DNA from: Hydrogenophaga sp.
GTDB taxonomy: Bacteria; Pseudomonadota; Gammaproteobacteria; Burkholderiales; Burkholderiaceae_C
Reading direction: 5' to 3'
Assembly: GCA_021154985.1 (NCBI GenBank)
Contig: JAJNQE010000156.1
Span: forward strand, 1-54,721
DNA: 54,721 nt
Numbering within the stretch: position 1 is the first letter of the stretch; every line of letters begins with the position of its first letter. Below, piece by piece: positions 47,170 to 54,585 of the stretch. The position numbers and the translations under genes were made by a program. The notes beneath the pieces are model-generated. The model did not search any database, was not told where the DNA came from, and worked only from the letters and a program-made list of their open reading frames with translations.

Positions 47170-48808
47170 CGAAATGCTGGCGTCCCTCCTGACGCGGCTC
47201 CAGCTGTATAACGGCGCCGGCCTGTGGCGCAGTCTCCTGGAAGAGACCGGTTACGGGCGGCGTACGCTCTCGCCGTTCTTCAGCACTCCCATGCAGGATG
47301 CCAAGCTGGAGAGATTGCTGGCTGCGTTGGGCTACACCTATCCGCGGATGCTTCGCGAACTGACCGTTTTGCCATTCTGGCTGTCTTTTAACCAAGCCAC
47401 CAAAACCCGGTCGCAGGTTAGATTCGACGCTGCGAGTGGCCGAATCTCTAGACTAACGACGTTGGGCCACTCCCAGTTCCTGCCGGGCGCTCAGTACTGT
47501 CCAGCCTGCCTGTGGGACGATATCAAGGCCTTCGGTGAGCCATATGTGCACCGCAACCACCAGTTACCTGTGGCACGTGTCTGCACCCGGCACGGGGTGA
47601 CCCTACGGTTCACCTGCCCGGTATGCGAGATCGTGGTCATGCCCTTTACCCGAGCGCTGTTGCGCCCCCCGGCGCTTCGATGCCAGTGCGGCCAGGACCT
47701 TTCGAGCATCACCGCATCACCGCCCGCGCATCAGCAAGCCCTGCTGCGACTGAGCCAGTTTGCGGCGGACGCTCTTACCTGCACCGACGCACCGTGGACG
47801 CTGGAGCAGATCCTTGCGGTTCTGCGCGAGCGCTCGGGAATGATGCGAAAGAGCTTCAAGCGCAGCGCCATGCAACTGATGCAAGACGCCTATGGCCCGC
47901 CGGACAAAGGCCGCTCCAAGGCCAGCGCCGTTCTGAGCTGGGAAGACGCAGGGGCCTCCCTGCGATTGAAGACCGGTGGCGGCGTGACAGCGCTGCGCGC
48001 ACCGGAATTCTGCGCGCTGCTGGCTGCAGCTGGGCTGAGCTTCGACGAGTTCAGACAGGCGGTTAGCCAAGTCGATGTGGCCGATGTGCCGGTCAAACCC
48101 ATGCGACGGCGCCCCTTCACGATCGAGCAAGCACGCCAGGAATTCGAGCGGTTCGAATCCGAATCGCCAGGGAAGGCCGCTAGGCAGCTGCTGAACAGTT
48201 CACCGAAGCTCTTTTGGCTGCTGCGCTTGCGCGACAGCGCCTTCGTGCGAGCGCACGGCTACCCCTTGCACAAGCCCATCCCGACTGTCGAGGCCGATCG
48301 CGAAAAGCTTGAGAAGCTACTGGGACAGAGCGATCACATACCGAAAAATGTCTCGGCGGCGATTCGCGCATCGATCCGCGATCGGTCTTGGCTGCGAGCA
48401 AGCATCCAGGCGCAGCGCGTCGCGCCCGCCTCCCCGCAAAAGCCGGCGCAGCGCGTTCAACAGGACAGGGCCGTGGCCCTGTCTCGGGCCTTGTTCTCGG
48501 TGCTGCGAACGCAGGCACGGCCGGCGCGTGTGCATGCGGGTCTTTTGGCGAAGTTCGTCCAGATCTCCATGAATCAGGCCTTGCACACGATCGCCCACAC
48601 GCCAGCGCTTCAGGCCTTGGTAGACGCCGTCAACGCGGACAAGGATCGCCGCCTGGCGTTCTGGGCCGCACGCAGTTTCATTGAGGAAGGCCGCTACCCG
48701 AGTGCCTTGGAAGTCTTGGTGCGCGCCGGCCTGCCACCGAGGCGGGTCAATCGTCAGGTGTGCATCGAAGCCATCGCATGCTTCACCGCCAGCCACAAAA
48801 ACCAGTGA
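47132..48808 (+). CDS. TniQ-like target-selection protein 2
   Basis: 558 residues from the ATG at 47132, which overlaps the end of the first tniQ by 38 bases; this start gives MLRIPYVPTAYPDEMLASLL, parallel to the first protein (ATG at 47105 is possible). The zinc motif is intact (YCPACLW, HQLPVARVC, RHG) and a second CxxC (TCPVC) follows. The C-terminus is basic (SQKPAQR-type segments around residues 425-450). A second TniQ often serves an alternative target pathway in Tn7-like and Tn6022-like elements. No CRISPR effector or array is in the window, so RNA-guided targeting is not indicated. Confidence 0.87.
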   Translation: MLRIPYVPTAYPDEMLASLLTRLQLYNGAGLWRSLLEETGYGRRTLSPFFSTPMQDAKLERLLAALGYTYPRMLRELTVLPFWLSFNQATKTRSQVRFDAASGRISRLTTLGHSQFLPGAQYCPACLWDDIKAFGEPYVHRNHQLPVARVCTRHGVTLRFTCPVCEIVVMPFTRALLRPPALRCQCGQDLSSITASPPAHQQALLRLSQFAADALTCTDAPWTLEQILAVLRERSGMMRKSFKRSAMQLMQDAYGPPDKGRSKASAVLSWEDAGASLRLKTGGGVTALRAPEFCALLAAAGLSFDEFRQAVSQVDVADVPVKPMRRRPFTIEQARQEFERFESESPGKAARQLLNSSPKLFWLLRLRDSAFVRAHGYPLHKPIPTVEADREKLEKLLGQSDHIPKNVSAAIRASIRDRSWLRASIQAQRVAPASPQKPAQRVQQDRAVALSRALFSVLRTQARPARVHAGLLAKFVQISMNQALHTIAHTPALQALVDAVNADKDRRLAFWAARSFIEEGRYPSALEVLVRAGLPPRRVNRQVCIEAIACFTASHKNQ

Positions 48809-48968
48809 TACAAACGTTTTGCTCTGCGATCGGCGCTATCCGTCAGCGCGACTCGGCACGTATGGACATCTGCTCGCGCAGTGCCCAGCGTCTTATGCCA
48901 CTCAAAGTTGCCACGTCTATCACTCCTGAAATCTCCTGCTGCCAAAAGCAGCAGGATAGGGTTCTTAC
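48809..48968. other. Intergenic region after the second tniQ
   Basis: 160 bases with no convincing gene. A hairpin, TCCTGCTGC/GCAGCAGGA around a CAAAA loop (48934-48956), is the only structure seen. It has a nine-base stem and no T-run, and could end the tns transcript or belong to the adjacent IS remnant. Confidence 0.5.
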
Positions 48969-49031
48969 GTGGGTCAGCTTTAAATGGAAATTGCTGCTCT
49001 AAGTGGGTCAGTTTTCAAGGGCAGTCGAACA
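48969..49031. mobile_element. IS21-like terminal repeat remnant
   Basis: GTGGGTCAG occurs at 48969-48977 and again at 49003-49011, 34 bases apart, each followed by a T-rich/A-rich stretch (CTTTAAATGGAAATT; TTTTCAAGGG), and the segment ends CAGTCGAACA. Multiple terminal repeats of the GGGTCA type ending in a TCGACA-like tip are typical of IS21-family right ends. No istA or istB gene is here. Recognition is from memory, so other sources are possible. Confidence 0.45.
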
Positions 49032-49093
49032 ACTTCGCGATAGGCTTGAGGGGTTGTCTGGTAGACAGGCTCGCGTAACTTGAGACGCGGTAC

Positions 49094-49192
49094 TTACGGC
49101 TGACCACAGTCGTAGCCGCCGAAGATGACAGCCGCCTTGATCCCGCTGCAAGCAAGGATCAACAACAGGCCTGCCATGAATCGATGCTTCAT
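49094..49192 (-). CDS. Tiny lipoprotein-like ORF, probably a fragment
   Basis: 32 codons, too short for routine gene calling. AAGGAG stands seven bases before the ATG at 49192, and the peptide begins MKHRFMAGLLLILACSG, a lipoprotein signal with the lipobox Cys at residue 15, followed by only 17 more residues ending DCGQP. Real small lipoproteins (entericidin-like) exist at this size, but in this debris-rich zone a truncated 5' end of a larger gene is as likely. Confidence 0.4.
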   Translation of the reverse strand: MKHRFMAGLLLILACSGIKAAVIFGGYDCGQP

Positions 49193-49552
49193 GAAATGTC
49201 TCCTTCATTGGATATTGGTGCAAGGATAGCTTGCTCTCGCAGGCTATGGATGCCTTATCGCCTGCGGCCAGCCATTCAACCAATGGCACGTAAAACATTG
49301 GACTAGCTGTCAATTTTGGGATGACTGGATCGGAGTTCTGCGACAAATGCCTGCATTGGGGGTCGGCAGCTCCAGTTCAACTCGAGTTCAACAACTCATT
49401 CGGGAACTGGCTGCTGCCACACGTCTTCGAGTACCCAGTCTTTATGGCATTGCAGTCCTGCGAAGCACTGGCCGTCGAATGTCAGGTGGTGATCGCCTCC
49501 GACTTCAGGGAAATCGCGCTCGAATGACTCAGTCCAGTCTGAAGCTGTCGAA
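49193..49552. other. Gene-poor remnant zone before the pncB terminator
   Basis: 360 bases holding only overlapping short frames (for example 49321-49527) without ribosome sites, conserved motifs or codon bias. I see nothing that can be called. The right end of the Tn7-like element may lie here. Confidence 0.5.
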
Positions 49553-49570
49553 ACGGCCTGTGCAGGCCGT
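49553..49570 (-). terminator. Rho-independent terminator of the nrtR-pncB operon
   Basis: On the minus strand, 23 bases after the pncB stop, ACGGCCTG and CAGGCCGT form an eight-base GC-rich stem with a two-base loop, followed by TTTC. The short T-run makes it modest, but the position is right. It also marks chromosomal DNA to the right of the mobile region. Confidence 0.55.
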
Positions 49571-49593
49571 CAGAATCCTAGACACCTTTGGCT

Positions 49594-50847
49594 TCAAGAT
49601 TTGATCAGTTGGCTGTTTCCATCCTCGATACGAAACACTTGACGCAGGTACGCAAGAAACGTCTCGTCGTCGCAAATGGTTTTGCCCGGCGAGTCGGAGA
49701 GCTTGGCGACGGGTTGGCCATTGCAGCTCACCAGCTTCATGACAATGTTCAGCGGGGTCAAACCCACATCGTTGGTGAGATTCGTGCCGATGCCGAACCC
49801 GGTCTGGATGCGGTCGGCGAAACGTTCGTACAGACCCAGTGCAGCCTGCAGGTCCAGGCCGTCGGAGAACACCAGCCGCTTGCTGTGCGCATTGACCTTC
49901 AGGCGGGCGTAGTGCGCCAGTGCCTTCTCGCCCCACATGACGGGATCACCCGAGTCGTGGCGCAGCCCGTCGAAGAGCTTGGCGAAGTAGAGGTCGAAGT
50001 CGGCAAGGAACGCGTCCATGCCCACCACATCGGTCAAGGCCACGCCCAGGTCCCCGCGGTACTCCTGCACCCAGTTCTCCAGGGCCGCCTTCTGAAAGCC
50101 CTTGAGTTGTACGCCCGTTGCCTGGAAGGTCTGGAGGTATTCGTGCGCCATGGTGCCGATGGGCACCAGGCCGTATTTCTTTGCCAAGTGGACGTTGGAC
50201 GTGCCCTTGAAGAACTCGGGCACCTCACGCGCCAGGGTCGCCACCACCTCCTCCTGCCACGCGGCCGAGAAGCGCCGGCGCACACCGAAGTCGAAGAACT
50301 CGAACGGGTGCTCGCGTTGAAGTTCCCGCGCGCCGATCCGCAGCAGCGTGATCTTGCCCTGCAGACGCCGACGACCTTCTTCGAGCGCTTCCGGCGTGGC
50401 CAGGCGCCGAAAGTGGATTTCGTTGACGATGGCGAGCACGAAGATCTCGAACAGCATCACATGGATCTGGGGACCCTTGGCCACGATGCTCAGCCCATCA
50501 CCGTTGGCCGACACCGAGATGTAGCGCTGCTGTAGGCGAAAGATCCGCAGGAAATCGATGAAGTCGGATTTCATGTACCGCAGGCCACCCAGGTACTGCA
50601 GCTCTTCCTCGGTGAAGCGCAGCGTGCACAGGTGCTCGATCTGTCGTTCCACCTCGCCCCGGATCTCGCTGAGCGGGTAAGCGGCCTCGTTGCGGCACAC
50701 AAAGCGGTACTCGGCCTGGTTGGCCGGCATCGAGTGCAGCATGGGCTGCAGCATGGTGAACTTGTAAAGGTCGGTCCCCAGCAGTGAAGTCACGACCGGA
50801 ACATAGTCCGCTATCGCTTCCTGCGCTGGTGTGTGGTGCGTGTTCAA
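49594..50847 (-). CDS. pncB: Nicotinate phosphoribosyltransferase
   Basis: 417 residues. It makes nicotinate mononucleotide from nicotinate and PRPP, the entry step of the Preiss-Handler NAD salvage path. Family landmarks are SLLGTDLYKFTMLQPML at the N-terminus, EFFDFGVRRRFS, FFKGTSNVHLAKKYGLVPIGTMAHEY (in parts), LRHDSGDP and GIGTNLTND, and VMKLVSCNGQPVAKLSDSPGK near the end. The length fits the bacterial PncB1 type. The start is TTG at 50847 with GGGAG upstream. It lies 25 bases after the nicotinamidase-type gene, which would supply nicotinate. Confidence 0.96.
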   Translation of the reverse strand: MNTHHTPAQEAIADYVPVVTSLLGTDLYKFTMLQPMLHSMPANQAEYRFVCRNEAAYPLSEIRGEVERQIEHLCTLRFTEEELQYLGGLRYMKSDFIDFLRIFRLQQRYISVSANGDGLSIVAKGPQIHVMLFEIFVLAIVNEIHFRRLATPEALEEGRRRLQGKITLLRIGARELQREHPFEFFDFGVRRRFSAAWQEEVVATLAREVPEFFKGTSNVHLAKKYGLVPIGTMAHEYLQTFQATGVQLKGFQKAALENWVQEYRGDLGVALTDVVGMDAFLADFDLYFAKLFDGLRHDSGDPVMWGEKALAHYARLKVNAHSKRLVFSDGLDLQAALGLYERFADRIQTGFGIGTNLTNDVGLTPLNIVMKLVSCNGQPVAKLSDSPGKTICDDETFLAYLRQVFRIEDGNSQLIKS

Positions 50848-50872
50848 TGGGTCTCCCAGTTGTGTCCGTTTG

Positions 50873-51688
50873 TCATGACAAGGATTGTGCGAACTCGTCC
50901 ACGGTCGTCACACCGGTGCCGGCCGCGCGAGCGCGTTCGAACAACGCATCGGCGAGCTTCTCGAAGCCCGGCACCGGACTCATGCAGTCCCGCAGCAGCA
51001 CCACTCTCGGCATAAGAGCGGGTGCACCGGCCAGGAAGCGCATGAATTGGTCATAACTGGCCGCCACACAGTGGCTTGATGCCTGACCCGCGATGGCGAT
51101 GAGATCGGCACCGCCGGCAAGCGAGGTGGCCAGCGCCGTGTTGAACTGGGTGCCCGGGACCGACGGCACGGGAGCATCGGCTTCGAACACCCCGAAGTGC
51201 TCGGTCAACGGGTACTCGCCCTTGAGCACCTTGGCCACGGCGCGCTGGTGGGTCATTTCCCAGGCCGCGAGGCTGCGGGCCACATCGCTATGGATGTTGT
51301 GACCCCAGGTCCCCGTGACGCAGTGCACCGGCCACACCACCATCCCTTCCTTGCCAGCAGCCGCCAGTTGTTCGAGCATGCCGACGACCTGGGCGGTCAA
51401 GCCAGTATCCCTGGGGCGGAAGGCACCGGCGATCACATCCGCTGCTGTGATGAAGGTGAAGGGCGCAACCGACTGCCCGTCCCGGCCCAGCCAGAACGTG
51501 GTGCGTTCGACCGCAACGCTCGCATGCGAATCCAGCGTGACCGTGACGTCGCTGATGTGGCCCTGGTTCTCCTCGATGAAGCTGGCCAGGCGCTTGAGGT
51601 CGTGGTTGGCACCGGCGACCGGCAGCGCCGCGCCGCCGATGTCGCAGAAATCGTTTTGGGGATCAATGATCAGCAGCTTGGTGCGCAT
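50873..51688 (-). CDS. Nicotinamidase-type cysteine hydrolase (isochorismatase superfamily)
   Basis: 271 residues from the ATG at 51688, with AAGGA five bases before it inside the end of the preceding gene. The catalytic Asp is in LLIIDPQNDF, the metal-site region is TLDSHAS, WPVHCVTGTWGHNIH matches the conserved PncA stretch, and the nucleophile Cys lies in AGQASSHCVAAS. Nicotinamidase turns nicotinamide into nicotinate. Compared with E. coli PncA (about 213 residues) it is longer, with an insert around VAPFTFITAADVIAGAF. The operon order regulator-hydrolase-pncB strongly supports the NAD salvage role, although another amide could be the substrate. Confidence 0.85.
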   Translation of the reverse strand: MRTKLLIIDPQNDFCDIGGAALPVAGANHDLKRLASFIEENQGHISDVTVTLDSHASVAVERTTFWLGRDGQSVAPFTFITAADVIAGAFRPRDTGLTAQVVGMLEQLAAAGKEGMVVWPVHCVTGTWGHNIHSDVARSLAAWEMTHQRAVAKVLKGEYPLTEHFGVFEADAPVPSVPGTQFNTALATSLAGGADLIAIAGQASSHCVAASYDQFMRFLAGAPALMPRVVLLRDCMSPVPGFEKLADALFERARAAGTGVTTVDEFAQSLS

Positions 51689-51689
51689 G

Positions 51690-52442
51690 TCAGTCCTTGG
51701 TGGATTGCACTTCGACAGAGCGGAACGTCCGCGGAAACACCGCCGCTCGCTCACGGTCCAGGATGCGGTAGCCCATGGCAGCGCGACCGGCATCACCGGC
51801 GATGGGCCCCGCCTCGGTCAGGAACTGCGCGTCCAGCATGCGCTTGCGAAACGCGCTCTTGTCCATGGGCCGGCCCAGCACGGTCTCGTAGGTGCGTTGC
51901 AGCTGCGGCAGCGTGAAAGGCTCTGGCAACAGAAAGGCCGGAAGCGACGTGTACTCCACCTTGCCACGCAGACGCTCCACAGCCGCCGCCAGGATCTCTG
52001 CGTGGTCGAAGGCCAGGCGCTTACGCAAGGCCATGGCGACCTCGATCCATGCGGATCCAGGTGGCGCAGTCTCCGCCGTTTTTTCACCCACCTCGGGCGG
52101 TGGAACCAGGGCGAAGTAGACGTGGGTGGCACACCACCCCCGCGGATCCCGTGTAGCGCTGCCCCAGCTGCCCAGTTGCTCCAGGTAGGGGGTCTGAAGC
52201 CCGGTCTTCTCCCGCAGCTTGCGCAGCGCGCAGTGGTGCAGGCTCGCGTCGACTTCCACGTTGATGAATCCGCCCGGCAGAGCCCAGCGCCCTGGGTGGG
52301 GATCCAACGCCACATCCGGACGGCGCACGAGCAGCACCTTCAACTGGTCGTCGAGCACCGTGAAGATCACCACGTCGACCGTGACCAGCGGGCGTTCGAA
52401 GGCGGATACCGGTGGGCGTCTTGCGGGTTTTTTGGCGGCCAT
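51690..52442 (-). CDS. nrtR: NrtR-type Nudix-related transcriptional regulator of NAD metabolism
   Basis: 250 residues. AGGAG nine bases before the ATG at 52442 decides the start. The Nudix-like domain (about 18-150) has LLVRRPDVALDPHPGRWALPGGF, but the Nudix box that should read REUxEE is RKLREK (74-79), so two of the metal-binding Glu are Lys; hydrolysis is probably lost while ADP-ribose sensing may remain. The C-terminal winged-helix part (FTLPQLQRTYETVLGRPMDKSAFRKRML in parts) is that of NrtR repressors. It heads the operon with the nicotinamidase and pncB and faces the SPFH operon across two palindromes, its probable operators. Confidence 0.88.
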   Translation of the reverse strand: MAAKKPARRPPVSAFERPLVTVDVVIFTVLDDQLKVLLVRRPDVALDPHPGRWALPGGFINVEVDASLHHCALRKLREKTGLQTPYLEQLGSWGSATRDPRGWCATHVYFALVPPPEVGEKTAETAPPGSAWIEVAMALRKRLAFDHAEILAAAVERLRGKVEYTSLPAFLLPEPFTLPQLQRTYETVLGRPMDKSAFRKRMLDAQFLTEAGPIAGDAGRAAMGYRILDRERAAVFPRTFRSVEVQSTKD

Positions 52443-52462
52443 GCTTGACATCTCCTGTTCGG

Positions 52463-52477
52463 GTTGTACTATACAAC
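52463..52477. promoter_or_regulatory. NrtR box 1
   Basis: GTTGTACTATACAAC: six-base arms GTTGTA and TACAAC around CTA. It lies 20 bases upstream of the nrtR start, so it should affect autoregulation. Confidence 0.7.
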
Positions 52478-52486
52478 TTATTAAAG

Positions 52487-52501
52487 GTTGTACTGTGCAA
52501 C
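52487..52501. promoter_or_regulatory. NrtR box 2
   Basis: GTTGTACTGTGCAAC, nearly the same as box 1 and 24 bases further on, with the same trailing TTA. It is 17 bases before the SPFH gene's ATG, placed to repress that operon. Confidence 0.68.
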
Positions 52502-52518
52502 TTAACAAGGAGCTCCAA

Positions 52519-53580
52519 ATGCTTGGCATCCAGTTCATCAAATCGCAGCCCACCACCCACCTCATGCAGTTCCGCGGCGGCAAGCTTGTGCGCCAGGGGG
52601 CGGGCTTGTCTTTCTTCTACTACGCACCCACCACCTCGCTGGTCGCGGTGCCGATCGCCAGCCGCGACGCCGGCTTCATGCTGGACCTGGTCACCAGCGA
52701 TTTCCAGGGTGTGACGGTTCAGGGCGAAGTCACTTACCGGGTGGGCGACCCCGGCCGCATCTACAAGATGATGGATTTCTCACTGGAGCCCGATGGCGTC
52801 ACCTACGCCTCGGACGACCCTGAGCGCCTGCAGGACCGGGTCGTGATGCAGGTGCGCGCCATCGTGCAGCAGGTGATCCAGGCGCTGCCGCTTCGCAATG
52901 CACTCAAGGCCACGGCCGAGGTCGCGCGTGCCGCACAGGAACAGTTGGGCAACCAGCCCGAGGTGAAGGCGCTGGGCCTGGAGATCCTGGGGGTGGCGGT
53001 GGTGGCCATCAAACCCACACCCGACATCGCGCGGGCCTTGGAGGCCGAGGCCCGAGAGGCCAACCTGAAAGCAGCCGATGACGCGATCTCCCAGCGCCGC
53101 ATGGCCGGGGTGCAGAACGAGCGGGCCATCCGGCAGAACGAACTGGACACGGAGATCGCAGTGGAGGTGAAGAAGCGCGAGATCCAGGAAACCCAGATGG
53201 AGGCCAAGGCCGCGGCCATGCGGCGCCAGAACGAATTGCGGGCGGAGCAGATGAGCGCCGACATCGTGCTGGAGAACCAGCGCAAGGAATTCGTCACCAG
53301 CGAGTCCGAGAACACGCGCCAGGAGGCGGAGGCGCAGGCGCACAAGGTGCGCGCGGTGATGGACGCCCTGGAGAAAGCCGATCCCCGGGTGGTGCAGGCC
53401 CTGGCGGCCGTGGGCATGCAGCCCGGCCAGCTGATCGCCCAGGCCTTTGGCGGCATCGCCGAGCGGGCCGAGCGCATCGGGCAGCTGAACATGTCGCCCG
53501 AGTTGCTCAATTCGCTGCTGGGCGCCGGTGCGGGCGCAGGAGCCGGGACTGGGTCGGTGGCGGCACGGAGGACGGTGTGA
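52519..53580 (+). CDS. SPFH/Band-7 domain protein
   Basis: 353 residues from the ATG at 52519, with AAGGAG at 52507-52512. The N-terminal SPFH domain (about 1-165) lacks a membrane anchor or signal peptide. It contains FRGGKLVRQGAGLSFFYYAPTTSLVAVP and VTVQGEVTYRV in the normal family order. A long charged coiled coil follows (about 175-290, with RQNELDTEIAVEVKKREIQE), then a Gly/Ala-rich tail. SPFH proteins assemble into large cage-like oligomers and gather partner proteins. Here the partner is probably the NAD-kinase-like protein, whose GTG overlaps this stop by three bases. Two NrtR boxes upstream place it under NAD-linked control. Confidence 0.9.
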   Translation: MLGIQFIKSQPTTHLMQFRGGKLVRQGAGLSFFYYAPTTSLVAVPIASRDAGFMLDLVTSDFQGVTVQGEVTYRVGDPGRIYKMMDFSLEPDGVTYASDDPERLQDRVVMQVRAIVQQVIQALPLRNALKATAEVARAAQEQLGNQPEVKALGLEILGVAVVAIKPTPDIARALEAEAREANLKAADDAISQRRMAGVQNERAIRQNELDTEIAVEVKKREIQETQMEAKAAAMRRQNELRAEQMSADIVLENQRKEFVTSESENTRQEAEAQAHKVRAVMDALEKADPRVVQALAAVGMQPGQLIAQAFGGIAERAERIGQLNMSPELLNSLLGAGAGAGAGTGSVAARRTV

Positions 53581-54521
53581 GCACGGGCGCTGCACAAGGT
53601 GATCGGCGGGTCGTGCTGGTGACCCGGCGCACCCGGCTGGACAACCTGATCGCCCGCTACAACACACTCGGACAGGCGAAGTTCTATGTCGAGCACCTGG
53701 GGGCGGATTTCTCGGACTACCTGACCGAGAGCGAGGCGTACGCGGCCAGCCTGCGAGTCACCGTTCAGGCCCTGCAAACCTGGGGCCGCTACCAGATCGT
53801 GGACCGCTCCCTGCTGGCCAACTTCGTGTTTGCGGCCTCGGACATCGTGGTGGCGCTGGGGCAGGATGGCCTGGTGGCCAACACCATGAAGTACCTTGAG
53901 GGGCAACCGCTGGTGGGCCTCAACCCGGAGCCGTCGCGCTGGGACGGTGTGTTGCTGCCGTTCCAGCCCGCTGACCTAGGCGCGATCTTGCCGGGCGTTG
54001 CAGCAGACCAGCGAGACACCCGCCCGGTGACCATGGCCGAGGCGCGCCTGAGCGACGGGCAGGTGCTGCGCGCCGTGAACGATCTCTTCATCGGACCCCG
54101 CAGCCACACCTCGGCGCTCTACGACCTGTCGCATCGATCGACAACCGAATTCCAGTCGTCCTCGGGCTTGATCGTCTCGACCGGCCTGGGCTCCACGGCC
54201 TGGCTCAAAAGCATCGTGACGGGTTCGATGGCGATTGCGCGCAGCTTGGGCATGCCATCGTCGGAGGACGCCTACCAGCCCATGCCCTGGGAAGAGCGGG
54301 CGCTGGTGTTTGCCGTTCGGGAGCCGTTTCCGACACGGACCTCACAGGCCACGCTGGTTTACGGGCGGGTGCTGCCCAGCGAGCCGCTCAAGGTGCGATC
54401 GCGCATGCCGGACAACGGCATCATCTTCTCGGACGGCATGGAGACGGACTACTTGCAGTTCACGGCGGGGATGGAGGCCACGATTGCGCCGTCGGCGACG
54501 ACTGGCAGGCTGGTGATCTGA
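53577..54521 (+). CDS. NAD-kinase-superfamily protein coupled to the SPFH gene
   Basis: 314 residues starting with GTG at 53577, within the GTGTGA that ends the SPFH gene. The kinase landmarks are altered but present: the GGDGT motif of NAD kinase appears as GQDGL at 95-99 with Asp97 kept, NDLFIG occupies the NEVxIG position, and SGLIVSTGLGSTAW (about 196-209) matches the conserved STPTGSTAY. An N-terminal extension (about 1-85) is not seen in housekeeping NAD kinase, and the family core ends in a short tail. It may phosphorylate NAD, sense NAD(H), or have lost catalysis. Its partner SPFH protein and the NrtR-controlled promoter place it in NAD homeostasis. Confidence 0.8.
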   Translation: MSTGAAQGDRRVVLVTRRTRLDNLIARYNTLGQAKFYVEHLGADFSDYLTESEAYAASLRVTVQALQTWGRYQIVDRSLLANFVFAASDIVVALGQDGLVANTMKYLEGQPLVGLNPEPSRWDGVLLPFQPADLGAILPGVAADQRDTRPVTMAEARLSDGQVLRAVNDLFIGPRSHTSALYDLSHRSTTEFQSSSGLIVSTGLGSTAWLKSIVTGSMAIARSLGMPSSEDAYQPMPWEERALVFAVREPFPTRTSQATLVYGRVLPSEPLKVRSRMPDNGIIFSDGMETDYLQFTAGMEATIAPSATTGRLVI

Positions 54522-54585
54522 AATCGTTCCCGGTGAAGACAATGCAATCGTTGCAGTTCTTGGATCTGGAAGTCAGCTCAAGACT

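Larger units (their letters stand above)
40694..48808 (+). mobile_element. Tn7-like transposition module with two TniQ genes
   Basis: Five tightly packed, often overlapping genes encode TnsA, TnsB, TnsC and two TniQ/TnsD-type proteins, an order like the tniCABDE set of Tn6022-type elements. The limits are approximate: the left limit is the stop of the FAD monooxygenase, where AT-rich DNA begins; the right limit is the end of the second tniQ, and the true end may lie anywhere up to the pncB terminator at 49570. I could not find convincing TGT...ACA ends, TnsB-site arrays, target duplication or cargo. Confidence 0.85.

Noticed and set aside
40726..48808. CRISPR-associated transposon
   Set aside because: Although there are two TniQ proteins, no Cas effector, crRNA repeat or target-matching spacer was seen anywhere in the window.
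49008..49527. Short frames (minus 49008-49346, plus 49321-49527) as genes
   Set aside because: No ribosome site, no recognisable motif, and they lie in mobile-element debris overlapping the better-supported tiny lipoprotein-like frame.
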